Origin: JALYYC01 sp963795805
GTDB lineage: Bacteria > Chloroflexota > Dormibacteria > CF-121
Assembly (NCBI GenBank): GCA_963795805.1
Contig: CAWCIV010000003.1
Location: 62,001 to 126,000 of the forward strand
Direction: 5' to 3'
Length of the DNA: 64,000 nt
Below, piece by piece: positions 18,546 through 26,886 of the stretch (position 1 is its first letter; each line of letters opens with the position of its first letter). The translations under genes were made by a program, and so were the position numbers. The notes below the pieces were generated by a model that did no database searches, was not told the DNA's origin, and saw only the letters and a list, made by a program, of their open reading frames with translations.

Positions 18546-20138
18546 TTAGGTCGTCGCCGCCGCCGCTGTCGGACGCCGCCGCGCGGCCCCCGCCGGGAAG
18601 AGCGCTGAGAGCGCCAGGTAGCAGAGGAACGCCGCCACCAGGCCCACAACCCAGCTGTAGTCGTACACGTGGAAGGGGAACCAGCTGTAAAGCGGACCGA
18701 TGATCCCGCCTTGCGGGAAGGGCCCGTTGCCAGGTGTCGAGTAGGCGCCGCCGACCGCCAGGACGCCGCCGACCACCAGGCTGACCAGGCCTCGCCAGTT
18801 GAAGCCGCCGGTATACCGGTATTCGCCCTTGACCGTATAGAGGTCGGCCAGCCGTAGGTTGGTACTCCGCACGAACCAGTAGTCCGCGATCAGCACCCCC
18901 GCGATCGCCCCCAGGGCGCCGCCGTAGAAGCCAAGCCAGGTGAAGATGTACACGTTCGGGTTCGACAGCAGGTTCCAGGGCTGGATGAGAATGCCGAGGA
19001 CACCGGTGATCAGCCCGCCGGTGCGGAAGCTGATCAGCCTGGGAACCACGTTCGAGAAGTCATACGACGGGCTGACGATGTTCGCCGCCACGTTGACCGA
19101 CAGGGTGGCGACCGCCAGCGTGACGAGCCCGAAGATGACGACCAGCGGGTTGTCGAACTTCGCAACGAGATCGACGGGGTTCCAGATGCCCGCACCGCCA
19201 TAGACCTTTTGCGTGGCGGCCGTGATCAGCACCGCCGCCAGCGGGAAGAGCGTCATGGTGGTGGGGAGCCCGAGGATCTGGCCGAGGGCCTGGGACCGCT
19301 GGCTCTTGCCGAAACGGGTGAAGTCGGGCATGTTCAGCGAGAGCGTCGACCAGAATGCGATCATGCCGATCAGCGACGGCGGGAAGAGTACGAACCAGAA
19401 ATTGCCGCCCCATCCCACCTTGCCGGGGTCACTGAGGATTGGCCCGAAGCCGCCGGCCTTCGTCACCATCCAGGCCAGCAGCCCGAGGGCGACGACGAGG
19501 ACGAAGGGTGCGGCCCAGTTTTCGAAGCGCCGAACGGCATCCATGCCGCGCAGGATGATCAAGATGTTGAGCGCCCAGAAGATGGCAAAGCTCAGCCAGA
19601 GCGTCCAATGCTGGCCGGCGATGACGGTCGAGTTCGTCCAGCCGGCTCCAATGAGCTTGCCGGTCAGGGCATAGAGCGCGCCGCCGCCGATCCAGGTCTG
19701 GATTCCGAACCAGCCGCATGCCACTCCGGCCCGGAGCAAGGCGGCGACGTTGGCGCCGAAGACACCAAACGACGCGCGGGCAAAGACGGGGTACGGAATG
19801 CCGTACTTGGTGCCAGCGTGACTATTCGCCAGCATCGGGATCAGGACGATGATGTTCGCCAGCGCGATCGTCAGGATCGCCTGGTACCAGGCCATGCCGA
19901 GGAGCACCAGCCCCGAAGCCAGCAGATACGTCGGGATGTTGTGCGACATCCCGATCCAGAGCGCCATGTAGTTGTAGGTCGTCCAGGTCCGCCGCTTGAT
20001 CGGGACAGGCGCCAGGTCCTGGTTGTAAAGGGGACTATTGCGGATCGCTGCATCGTCGACCAGCTCGTGCCGACCGTCTGGATGAACCAACTCCTCTCCG
20101 ACGCGGTTCGCCGGAGGCGTATAGGTCGCGACTCCCAT
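18546..20138 (-). CDS. NCS1 family nucleobase/hydantoin:cation symporter
   Basis: A 530-residue membrane protein with about 12 hydrophobic helices, of the nucleobase:cation symporter-1 family (cytosine, uracil, allantoin, hydantoin and thiamine importers). Typical segments are NSPLYNQDLAPVPIKRRTW, WTTYNYMALWIGMSHN, HAGTKYGIPYPVFARASFG and ADYWFVRSTNLRLADLY. It is the first gene of the pyrimidine operon behind a good promoter, so uracil, dihydropyrimidine or hydantoin are the likely cargo. A strong AGGGAGGG ribosome-binding site precedes the ATG. Confidence 0.93.
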   Translation of the reverse strand: MGVATYTPPANRVGEELVHPDGRHELVDDAAIRNSPLYNQDLAPVPIKRRTWTTYNYMALWIGMSHNIPTYLLASGLVLLGMAWYQAILTIALANIIVLIPMLANSHAGTKYGIPYPVFARASFGVFGANVAALLRAGVACGWFGIQTWIGGGALYALTGKLIGAGWTNSTVIAGQHWTLWLSFAIFWALNILIILRGMDAVRRFENWAAPFVLVVALGLLAWMVTKAGGFGPILSDPGKVGWGGNFWFVLFPPSLIGMIAFWSTLSLNMPDFTRFGKSQRSQALGQILGLPTTMTLFPLAAVLITAATQKVYGGAGIWNPVDLVAKFDNPLVVIFGLVTLAVATLSVNVAANIVSPSYDFSNVVPRLISFRTGGLITGVLGILIQPWNLLSNPNVYIFTWLGFYGGALGAIAGVLIADYWFVRSTNLRLADLYTVKGEYRYTGGFNWRGLVSLVVGGVLAVGGAYSTPGNGPFPQGGIIGPLYSWFPFHVYDYSWVVGLVAAFLCYLALSALFPAGAARRRPTAAAATT

Positions 20139-20186
20139 TCTTCCCTCCCTCCCCTGGTTTAGGGGAACGCCAAAAATTGCGCCCTA

Positions 20187-20215
20187 AATGTACGGTCGCC
20201 CTTAGGCGAAGTCAA
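20187..20215 (-). promoter_or_regulatory. Sigma-70-type promoter of the pyrimidine operon
   Basis: On the minus strand TTGACT (20215-20210) and TACATT (20192-20187) are 17 bp apart, about 49 bp upstream of the permease ATG. Two GGGCG-containing direct repeats (TAAGGGCG and TTAGGGCG) flank the -10 element and may bind a regulator. The sequence pattern is seen; function is inferred. Confidence 0.5.
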
Positions 20216-20230
20216 TGGGGACGGGACGAG

Positions 20231-21079
20231 CTAGAGGTCCCTCTTCGCGAAGCTCCAGTTGGCGAGGCCGAGGACGCCGAGCACCCAGGCCACGCACCAG
20301 GCGAGATAGGCGAGCGGGAGCGGGTTCTCCGCAAGGAACGGATTGCCGGCCCGGGCCCGGCCTGCCGCCTTGGCCAGCGCCAGGACGTCGGCCGGCTCGA
20401 GGTTGAAAATGGCCCCGTGCCACAGCCCGTCGGTCGGGATCAACAGCCGGCTCCCCAGCCCGATATTGATGATGGTGTCGTTGGCGAGGGCCTGGCCGAT
20501 CGCCAACGCGATGCCGCCGATCCAGGCGACAAAGAAGAGGACGAGCGCAATGACGCCGCCGGTCATCGGGGACAGGCGGGTGCTGAGGAGCAGGGCCAGG
20601 CTCATCAGGACGATCCCCTCACCGGCAACGAAGAGGAGGGTCAGGATGGGGTGTGGCGGTGCATAGCCGGTTGCCAGCCAGATGCCGAGCAGTTCGAGCA
20701 GGCCGCTGCCGGCCGCGTAGAGCGTCACCAGCGCCGCCAGCCCCAGCCACTTGCCCATCAGGAGTTCGCTCCGGCGGATCGGCCGGGGCAGGATGGCAAG
20801 CGCGATCCCGGACTCGATATCGCTCGCGATCGTCGGGGCTGCCACCAGCGTCGAGCCGAGCGCGAGAACACCACTGAACATGAACGCCACCAGGATGGTC
20901 AACTGGGACGCCGCGAGCCGAACCTCGGCCGGGGTGACGCCCCTGGTCGAGGGCAGGCGGCTGAAGCCCCAACTGGTCAGCGCGATGACCAGCACCGTCA
21001 GGACGCCGAGGGCAAGGAGGAGCCGACGGCGCGAGGCCTCCAGGATCGTCAGGCGGCCGATCGTGACGATCGGAGGCAT
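20231..21079 (-). CDS. ABC-2 type transporter permease
   Basis: A 282-residue membrane protein with about six hydrophobic helices and the ABC-2 layout: a short cytosolic N-terminus (ILEASRRRLLLALG), a first external loop, and the SDIESGIALAILPRPIRRSELLMGKWLG block typical of exporter permeases of this type. It overlaps the ATPase gene by 1 bp (TGATG). Together they form a two-component exporter, probably a dimer of each. The substrate is unknown; antibiotic, lipid or peptide export are all possible. Confidence 0.88.
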   Translation of the reverse strand: MPPIVTIGRLTILEASRRRLLLALGVLTVLVIALTSWGFSRLPSTRGVTPAEVRLAASQLTILVAFMFSGVLALGSTLVAAPTIASDIESGIALAILPRPIRRSELLMGKWLGLAALVTLYAAGSGLLELLGIWLATGYAPPHPILTLLFVAGEGIVLMSLALLLSTRLSPMTGGVIALVLFFVAWIGGIALAIGQALANDTIINIGLGSRLLIPTDGLWHGAIFNLEPADVLALAKAAGRARAGNPFLAENPLPLAYLAWCVAWVLGVLGLANWSFAKRDL

Positions 21080-22050
21080 CAGCGGCCTTCTTCCTCTTTG
21101 AGCAACTGGAGGAACCGGTCCTCGAGCGTCTCATGGCGTGGCTCGACGGCGTAAACGCGGCCGCCCTGCCCGACGATCGTCGTGACGAGGTCTGGCACCC
21201 GCTCCGGCTTGAGCCCGCGGAAGGTCAGCCACTCGCCTTCGTCGTCGATCCGCCCGAAACCGGTCAACGACGCCCGCTGGCTCGCGTCGAGCCCAGTGAC
21301 TCGAACCCGCACCGCGCTGTCGCGGCCCAGGATCTCGGCCATGGTCCCGGTCGCGATCACCCGGCCGTGGTCCACGACCGCAAGCCGGTCGCAAATCTGC
21401 TCGACCTCAGACAGCAGGTGGGAATTGAGGAAGACGGCCGTGCCGCGGGCTTTTAGCTCGCGGATGATCTCGCGGACATCATGGCGTCCGACCGGATCGA
21501 GCGCCGAGGTCGGCTCGTCGAGGAGGACCAGCTCAGGACGGCCGAGCAGGGCGACCCCAAGCCCCAGCCGTTGCTGCATTCCCTTGGAAAATCCCTCGAC
21601 TCGATCGTCCGCGCGGTCGGTCAACCCAACCAGCTTCAGCACGCTGTCGATTTCCCGCTTCCAGTCCGACCGCGGCATGCCGGAAAGCTCGCAATGAAGC
21701 GCCAGCACCTCCCTCGCCTTCATCCACCCCTGGTACCGGAACAACTCCGGAAGATATCCGAGGCGCTGCCGGGTTCGCAGGTCGCCGATCGGGGCGCCCA
21801 GGACCCAGCCCTGGCCCGCCGAGGGCAGCGCCAGGCCGATCAGGAGCTTGACCGCGGTGGTCTTGCCGGCACCGTTGGGCCCGAGGAAGCCGAACACCTC
21901 CGAGCGCCGGACGCTCATCGTCAGCCCGCTCAGCGCGGCGGTCTTGCCGTAGCGCTTGGCCAGGTCCTGGGTATGGATCGCAAGGGAGGCGGCATCGGCC
22001 GCCTCAGCGCTCAGGTCGGGACGATCAGTGGAGGGAACTAGCAAGGGCAA
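21079..22050 (-). CDS. ABC transporter ATP-binding protein (ABC-2 exporter type)
   Basis: A 323-residue ATPase: Walker A GPNGAGKTT, Q loop region RLGYLPELF, signature EGFSKGMQQRLG, Walker B LVLLDEPTSALDP and the H-switch His in LNSHLLSEVEQ. A ~90-residue C-terminal extension (VRVRVTGLD...LQLLKEEEGR) matches DrrA/CcmA-type exporters. The frame opens with TTG at 22050, inside the 3' end of the anti-sigma gene. A second TTG lies at 22044, and the true start is one of these or slightly downstream. It partners the ABC-2 permease. Confidence 0.93.
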   Translation of the reverse strand: MPLLVPSTDRPDLSAEAADAASLAIHTQDLAKRYGKTAALSGLTMSVRRSEVFGFLGPNGAGKTTAVKLLIGLALPSAGQGWVLGAPIGDLRTRQRLGYLPELFRYQGWMKAREVLALHCELSGMPRSDWKREIDSVLKLVGLTDRADDRVEGFSKGMQQRLGLGVALLGRPELVLLDEPTSALDPVGRHDVREIIRELKARGTAVFLNSHLLSEVEQICDRLAVVDHGRVIATGTMAEILGRDSAVRVRVTGLDASQRASLTGFGRIDDEGEWLTFRGLKPERVPDLVTTIVGQGGRVYAVEPRHETLEDRFLQLLKEEEGR

Positions 22051-23137
22051 TAACCTGGTCGGGTGTCAGCTGACCGCCGACCGCGTAGATAACGTTACCC
22101 TTCTGCCAGACCACGCCTGAGGCCAGGCCGGCATCGATCAGGAGCCCGGACACCCCGTTGATGCTGATCGACTTCGTGGTCGCGAACCCGGCCGGGATCG
22201 GTACCGGGAGCGTGGTCGACGGGTCTTTGATGGCGCGGATCTGGGCGGCGAACTCGGGCGGCACCCCGGGCTGCGAGAGGAGGTAATCCTCGAGCTGCTT
22301 GGACGAGGCCCCGTTGGACTCGACCGTGGGAATACGCGTCTGCGCGATCACCAACGTGGGCGCGCCGCTGACGGTCCCACCGTTCGCCGAGGCGCCCCAC
22401 AACTCGACGAGGGCCGGGCCGGCACTGACGTAGATGGTGCTGTGGTCGATGGCGGCCGGCATCGACCCCACCTTGACGCCCTGGCTGGCGGCCGACGCCC
22501 GCAGGCGGGCCGAGTCAAAGGTCAGCGAGCCGACAGCATGTGAAATGACGCCGTAGCTGACCGGCCCCGCGACGCCCTGGGGCACGGTGGCGGGGAGCAG
22601 GACCGGCAAGCCCGATCGGGATGACGCGGTCGCCGCGTCAGCGACCTGCTCGGCTTTCGGGGGGGCCGGATTCCAGCTCACCGTCCCGTAGTCCAGGATC
22701 TTGGTCGTGCTGGTCAGCGCGCCAGGCGAAACGGGGACGGGCGAAACGGTGCGCGGCTCGAAGACCTTGACGAGACTCGGCAGGACACCGGTGGCCGTGA
22801 ACGCCACCAACAGGGCCCCGGCCACCAGGACCGCGCCCACCGGGCCGGCGAACCGCCGGCGGACGGGGGCACCAGCGAGCCAGCGCTCGTGCCAGCGGAT
22901 CGGATGCGTCGTCTCGTCTTGCCGGATCCGCACCCGCAGCTGGGCCAGCGCCTGCCGGGGCTGGCTTTCGAACGTAGGCAGTGCGAGCAGCACGCCGGTT
23001 GCGCGCGCGTCGTTGGCGGTGCGCTCGAACCCCGCCTTGCAGACGGAACAGCCCTCGTAGTGCGCCTGGTCGGCAGCCGTCATCGCCAGCGGCTCGTCAT
23101 ACATTCGCCGCAGCGCCCCTTCACTCAGATGTCGCAC
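22025..23137 (-). CDS. Putative membrane anti-sigma factor with large extracytoplasmic domain
   Basis: About 370 residues. The N-terminus carries a zinc-finger-like His-Cys-Cys site (HYEGCSVC) of anti-sigma factors, then one transmembrane helix (GPVGAVLVAGALLVAFTATG, roughly residues 120-140). The C-terminal extracytoplasmic domain of about 220 residues is Ser/Ala/Val-rich with beta character. GTG 23137 is chosen as start because a perfect AAGGAGGT lies 5 bp before it and it overlaps the sigma gene by 17 bp. Gene order sigma then anti-sigma supports the assignment. The outer domain might sense envelope state; no ligand is evident. Confidence 0.8.
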   Translation of the reverse strand: MRHLSEGALRRMYDEPLAMTAADQAHYEGCSVCKAGFERTANDARATGVLLALPTFESQPRQALAQLRVRIRQDETTHPIRWHERWLAGAPVRRRFAGPVGAVLVAGALLVAFTATGVLPSLVKVFEPRTVSPVPVSPGALTSTTKILDYGTVSWNPAPPKAEQVADAATASSRSGLPVLLPATVPQGVAGPVSYGVISHAVGSLTFDSARLRASAASQGVKVGSMPAAIDHSTIYVSAGPALVELWGASANGGTVSGAPTLVIAQTRIPTVESNGASSKQLEDYLLSQPGVPPEFAAQIRAIKDPSTTLPVPIPAGFATTKSISINGVSGLLIDAGLASGVVWQKGNVIYAVGGQLTPDQVIALASSLH

Positions 23138-23699
23138 GCTTGACCTCCTTGCGCAAGGCTTCTTCCGCCCGGCGCAGCACGGTTCCGACATTTCCAACCT
23201 TCATGCGGAGCGCCACCGCCACCTCGGCGTAACTCAACCCGCTGTAGCGGAGCGCCAGGATCGCCGCCGCCTTCTCCGGCAGCCGGCTGAGCGACTGACG
23301 GACCTCGCGCCGCGCTTCTGCCTCCAGGACGAGATGCTCCGGATTGTCGATGCGGGCGACGCTCTCGGCAACCGCGTGGGCGGTGTCCCGTTTGACGCGA
23401 CGCCGTTCCCCGCGAATGACGTTCAGGGCCGCATGAACGGCCGCGGCATGCAGCCAGCCGGCGGCACGATCCGAGGCGGCGGCCTGGCTGCGGTGGAACT
23501 GGAGAAAGACCTCCTGGGCCACGTCTTCGGCCGCGTGCCGATCGGCGAGCACCCGGTATGCGATCGCCACGACCTTCGAATACTCCTCGAGGAAGAGGCG
23601 CTCGAAGGCGTCCGGGGTCCGCTGGCCGGTGGACGTCAGCGGCGTGCCGGGGACGGCCGGGCGCCAGGCTTCTGCATGGAGCATCCAGCAGATACGCAC
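23121..23699 (-). CDS. ECF-type RNA polymerase sigma factor
   Basis: A 192-residue sigma factor with only regions 2 and 4. Region 2 is seen as FERLFLEEYSKVVAIAYRVL followed by ADRHAAEDVAQEVFLQFHRS. Region 4 is seen as LPEKAAAILALRYSGLSYAEVAVAL with RMKVGNVGTVLRRAEEALR. The frame opens with GTG 23699; an ATG at 23684 is an equally good start. The downstream gene encodes its probable anti-sigma factor, and the ABC-2 transporter follows. The set may be an autoregulated envelope-stress or export module. Confidence 0.93.
   Translation of the reverse strand: MRICWMLHAEAWRPAVPGTPLTSTGQRTPDAFERLFLEEYSKVVAIAYRVLADRHAAEDVAQEVFLQFHRSQAAASDRAAGWLHAAAVHAALNVIRGERRRVKRDTAHAVAESVARIDNPEHLVLEAEARREVRQSLSRLPEKAAAILALRYSGLSYAEVAVALRMKVGNVGTVLRRAEEALRKEVKRATSE
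23142..23149 (-). promoter_or_regulatory. Ribosome-binding site deciding the anti-sigma start
   Basis: AAGGAGGT on the minus strand, inside the last codons of the sigma gene, sits 4 to 5 bases before GTG 23137. It argues against the upstream in-frame start at 23197. Confidence 0.7.
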
Positions 23700-23721
23700 C
23701 GCGGAGTCGCGAAATGTGACG

Positions 23722-24351
23722 TCATTCGCGCGCCGGAACTGTCCACAGACTGGCGACCCGCTGCCAGATCAGCTGGCTCCAGGCCTCGTGCTGCGCGTCT
23801 CCGGGATGCAGGCCGTCGGCCGCGATCCAGCCCGGCCGCTTCAATCCCGAGCGGCTCAGCTCGGTGAGATCGATGTAGTCGAAGCCGTGAGCGCCTGCCA
23901 GCTCGGCGGCCACCTGGTTGAAGCGGTCGATTCGTGCCCGGATCTGGGGCGGGTCCCCATAGGTCGGCGCTTGCGGCACGATCGAAAAATCGGGGATGGA
24001 GAGGGCCACCACCCGGCCAGGAGGGAGGCGGAGCGCCTGGACGGCGTCGTAGATCTGCCCGACGCGCGAGCGGTAGGACGTCTCGTCGAGGCCCTGCACG
24101 AGATCGTTGGCTCCGATCAAGATCGTCACCAGGTCGGGCCGAAACCGCTCGAGCTCGGGCAACTCGTGTTGGATCAGGTCGGCAGTCGAATAGCCGTTCA
24201 CGGCGGGGTTCCTCAGCTGGACGCGCGCGCCAGTCACCTCTTCCAGCTTGCGGGCGAGGTGGCTGGGGAAGTTCCGCCCAGCCGTGCTGGTCCCCGTCCC
24301 GATCGTGTACGAGTCGCCCAGCGCCAGGTAGTGGATGGTCATCGCCGCCAT
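23722..24351 (-). CDS. SGNH/GDSL-type esterase
   Basis: A 209-residue SGNH hydrolase. Block I is LALGDSYTIGTG (nucleophile Ser), block III ILIGANDLVQG (Asn), and block V DGLHPGDAQHEAW (Asp and His). Block II Gly lies in NPAVNGYSTADL. There is no signal peptide, so it appears cytosolic. Such enzymes are esterases, thioesterases or lysophospholipases. It lies 22 bp upstream of the sigma-factor gene on the same strand, and is divergent from the mce operon. Confidence 0.92.
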   Translation of the reverse strand: MAAMTIHYLALGDSYTIGTGTSTAGRNFPSHLARKLEEVTGARVQLRNPAVNGYSTADLIQHELPELERFRPDLVTILIGANDLVQGLDETSYRSRVGQIYDAVQALRLPPGRVVALSIPDFSIVPQAPTYGDPPQIRARIDRFNQVAAELAGAHGFDYIDLTELSRSGLKRPGWIAADGLHPGDAQHEAWSQLIWQRVASLWTVPARE

Positions 24352-24372
24352 TATGAAGTTGTGATCACAGGG

Positions 24373-24403
24373 TTAAGGAAATGTGTACGAGCGTGTATAC
24401 AAT
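24373..24403 (+). promoter_or_regulatory. Candidate promoter of the mce operon
   Basis: TTAAGG (24373-24378) and TATACA (24396-24401) are 17 bp apart; the alternative -10 TACAAT is at 24398-24403. It lies in the 84-bp gap between the divergent GDSL gene and the first permease gene. Matches are partial (3/6 and 4-5/6). Confidence 0.35.
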
Positions 24404-24435
24404 GATCTCGGGATGGGTGAGCGGCCACCCGCCGG

Positions 24436-25248
24436 GTGGCACGGGGCGCGCTCGAGGGGGGTTTGTCGGTGATCGGTCGCGCCCAGCGGTCGATTACCAA
24501 CCTCGGTGAGCTCAGCCTTCTCTTCTGGGCCGCGCTACGCGGCTCGGCCCGCCGCCCCTTTTACTGGAAAGAGTTTTTCGACCAGTGCCGCTTCATCCTG
24601 ACCGCCAACTTCATCCCCCTCCTGCTGACGGGCGTCGGCTGGGGGATCATCGTGTCGCTCGAGGCCGGCCACTTTTTCAAGGCCGCCAGCGCCGAGTACC
24701 GCCTCGGCGGCTTCACGGTGATGGCCAACATCCGCGAGTTCTCCCCGGTGGCCACCGGTCTCATGATCGCCGCCGTCAGCGGCACGGCGATCGTCGCCGA
24801 CCTCGGCGCACGACAGGTACGCCAGGAGCTGGAAGCGCTGAGCGTCATGGGCCTCTCGAACGTGCTCTTCATCGTGGTGCCCCGGGCGTTGGCCCTGATG
24901 GCCATGACTGCCCTCTACAACGTCCCGATGATGCTCTTCACGACCCTGTCGGGCTTCTTCATCGCGGTCGCGGTGGTCGGCGTCAATCCCGGTGCGTTCC
25001 TCTCCAGCTTTTTCACCCAGGGGACGCTGGTCGACCTCTTCGGAGGCGAGCTCAAATGCATCCTCTTCGGCGCGCTCGTCGCCTCGATCTGCATCTACAA
25101 AGGAATCAGCGCGCGCGGCGGCGCCGAGGGCGTGGCGCGGGCGGTCCATTCCGGGGTCGTCTGGTGCTTCGTCGGCATCCAGGCGTTCGAATACCTCTAC
25201 ACGCCGACGGTGCTGGCCCTCTTCCACAACCAGAACGTGCTGCGGTGA
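24436..25248 (+). CDS. MlaE/YrbE family ABC permease (YrbE A position)
   Basis: A 270-residue membrane permease of the MlaE family, which moves lipids together with MCE proteins. Five to six hydrophobic helices are visible, with the family hallmarks TGLMIAAVSGTAIVADLGARQVRQELEALSVMG (the conserved ExxAL..G cytosolic helix) and a C-terminal conserved GGAEGVARAV. The frame opens at GTG 24436; TTG 24466 and GTG 24469 are alternative starts. It heads an operon of eleven genes, with 4 bp to the second permease. By analogy with actinobacterial mce operons this is the YrbE-A subunit. Confidence 0.9.
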   Translation: MARGALEGGLSVIGRAQRSITNLGELSLLFWAALRGSARRPFYWKEFFDQCRFILTANFIPLLLTGVGWGIIVSLEAGHFFKAASAEYRLGGFTVMANIREFSPVATGLMIAAVSGTAIVADLGARQVRQELEALSVMGLSNVLFIVVPRALALMAMTALYNVPMMLFTTLSGFFIAVAVVGVNPGAFLSSFFTQGTLVDLFGGELKCILFGALVASICIYKGISARGGAEGVARAVHSGVVWCFVGIQAFEYLYTPTVLALFHNQNVLR

Positions 25249-25252
25249 TCTG

Positions 25253-26101
25253 ATGGCAACCACCGCGGCGAGCCCCACAGAGCAGATCGCGCCGATCCCG
25301 AAGCACTTCTGGGTGCCGGGGCTCGGCGCCTTCGATGTGCTGGGCGAGATCGTGCTCTTCGCGATTCGTGCGCTTGGATACGTCCCATCCGTCCTGCGCT
25401 CGGCGCGCTTCCGGAAAGAGATCTGGTGGTATGCGGCGTTCCTCGCGATCGGGTCGACGCCGGTGGCGCTCGTCATGACGTACTTCAGCGGGTCCGAGTG
25501 CTCGGTCGAGGGTTTTTACAACCTGCGTCAACTTGGCGGCGCCGAAAGCCTGGTGGGGATTTTCAACGCCCTGTGCGATATGCGGGAGATCACCCCGCTC
25601 TTCTTCGGTTTCGCGATCGGTGCAAAGGTCGGCTGCGGCCTGGTTGCCGAGCTCGGCACGATGCGGATCAACGAGGAGATCGATGCGCTCGAGACGATGG
25701 GCGTCCCGTCGGTGCCCTTCCTCGTGACGACCCGCATGCTGGCTGCCCTGATGGTGCTGCCGCTGATGTACGTGCTGGCGCTCGCCACCAGCTTCTTCGC
25801 CAGCTGGGTGGTGCAGCGATTCCAGATCGGCATCGTCTCGAACGGCGTGTATTTCTCGTACTTCTGGCGCTTCACCAACCTGACCGACTTCGTCGACTCG
25901 GTCGTCAAGGCGATCGTCTTCGCTTTTCTCATCATCTGCGTCGGCGTCTACTACGGCTACCACGTCAAGGGGGGCGCGGTCGGTATCGGCCGCGCCGTGG
26001 CCAAGACCATGGCCGTCAGCCTGGTCATGATCGTCGTCGTCAATGCCATCCTCACCCAAATCTTCTGGGGGCAGAATTCCAATCTGCCGATCCCGGGGTG
26101 A
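25253..26101 (+). CDS. MlaE/YrbE family ABC permease (YrbE B position)
   Basis: A 282-residue second MlaE permease, probably forming a heterodimer with the first. The conserved cytosolic helix appears as GCGLVAELGTMRINEEIDALETMGV and the C-terminal YYGYHVKGGAVGIGRAVAK block matches the YrbE family. Start ATG 25253 is the first after the preceding stop (4 bp away); the longer frame upstream is a shadow. Two distinct permeases per operon is the actinobacterial arrangement, whereas proteobacterial Mla systems use one permease as a homodimer. Confidence 0.92.
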   Translation: MATTAASPTEQIAPIPKHFWVPGLGAFDVLGEIVLFAIRALGYVPSVLRSARFRKEIWWYAAFLAIGSTPVALVMTYFSGSECSVEGFYNLRQLGGAESLVGIFNALCDMREITPLFFGFAIGAKVGCGLVAELGTMRINEEIDALETMGVPSVPFLVTTRMLAALMVLPLMYVLALATSFFASWVVQRFQIGIVSNGVYFSYFWRFTNLTDFVDSVVKAIVFAFLIICVGVYYGYHVKGGAVGIGRAVAKTMAVSLVMIVVVNAILTQIFWGQNSNLPIPG

Positions 26102-26139
26102 GCGTGGCAAGCAACGGCGCCGGCAAGAACGGGGCAAAC

Positions 26140-26886
26140 ATGATCGAGATCGACGAGGTCTACAAGGCGTTCGAAGGCAACCAGGTCCTCGAGGGTGTGA
26201 CCTGCCAGATCCCAGCCGGCAAGATCTCGGTCGTGATGGGGCCGTCCGGCACCGGCAAGAGCGTGCTCCTGCGACATGTCGTCGGCTTGCTCTCGCCCGA
26301 CAAGGGCGACGTGCGGGTCGCCGGAAAAAGCGTGCCGCAGCTGAGTGAGGACGAGTTGTTGGAGCTCCGTCGGAACGTCGGCATGCTTTTCCAGGACGGC
26401 GCCCTGTTCAGCTCGATGACCCTCTACGACAACGTGGCCTTCCCGCTCCGCCAGCACACGCGGAAGTCGGAATCGCAGATCAAGGAGATCGTGATGAGCC
26501 GGTTGGAAGAGGTCGGCCTCAAGGAGTCCGTCGACAAGATGCCGAATGAGCTCTCCGGCGGGATGCGCAAACGGGCGGGCTTCGCGCGCGCGCTGGTGCT
26601 GGAGCCGGAGATCCTGCTGTTCGACGAGCCGGATTCCGGACTCGACCCGGTCCGAACCGCCCTGCTCTGCGAGCTCATCAAGGAGATCCAGCGGAAGTAC
26701 AACTCGACCGGGGTCGTCATCAGCCACGACATCAAGTCCTGCTTCAACATCGGCGACCACATCGTCCTGCTGTATGGCGGGAAGGTCGTCGAACAGGGGT
26801 CGAAGGAAGAGCTGCTGCACTCGCAGAATCCGTTCACCCAGCAGTTCATCAAGGGAGCGGTCGAGGGACCGCTTGGCATGGAATAG
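26140..26886 (+). CDS. MCE/Mla-type ABC transporter ATPase (MlaF/Mkl-like)
   Basis: A 248-residue ATPase powering the MCE lipid transporter. Walker A is GPSGTGKS, the Q loop MLFQDGALFSSMT is typical of MlaF/Mkl, the signature is NELSGGMRKRAGFARAL, and Walker B is LLFDEPDSGLDP. GTG 26104, two bases after the permease stop, is an alternative start that adds 12 residues. ATG 26140 is preferred because homology begins there. Its place inside the operon is notable because mycobacterial mce operons use an ATPase encoded elsewhere. Confidence 0.93.
   Translation: MIEIDEVYKAFEGNQVLEGVTCQIPAGKISVVMGPSGTGKSVLLRHVVGLLSPDKGDVRVAGKSVPQLSEDELLELRRNVGMLFQDGALFSSMTLYDNVAFPLRQHTRKSESQIKEIVMSRLEEVGLKESVDKMPNELSGGMRKRAGFARALVLEPEILLFDEPDSGLDPVRTALLCELIKEIQRKYNSTGVVISHDIKSCFNIGDHIVLLYGGKVVEQGSKEELLHSQNPFTQQFIKGAVEGPLGME

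Noticed and set aside
25426..26100. Long N-terminal extension of the MCE-linked ATPase
   Set aside because: It is a shadow of the second permease gene, with no helix pattern or conserved motif.
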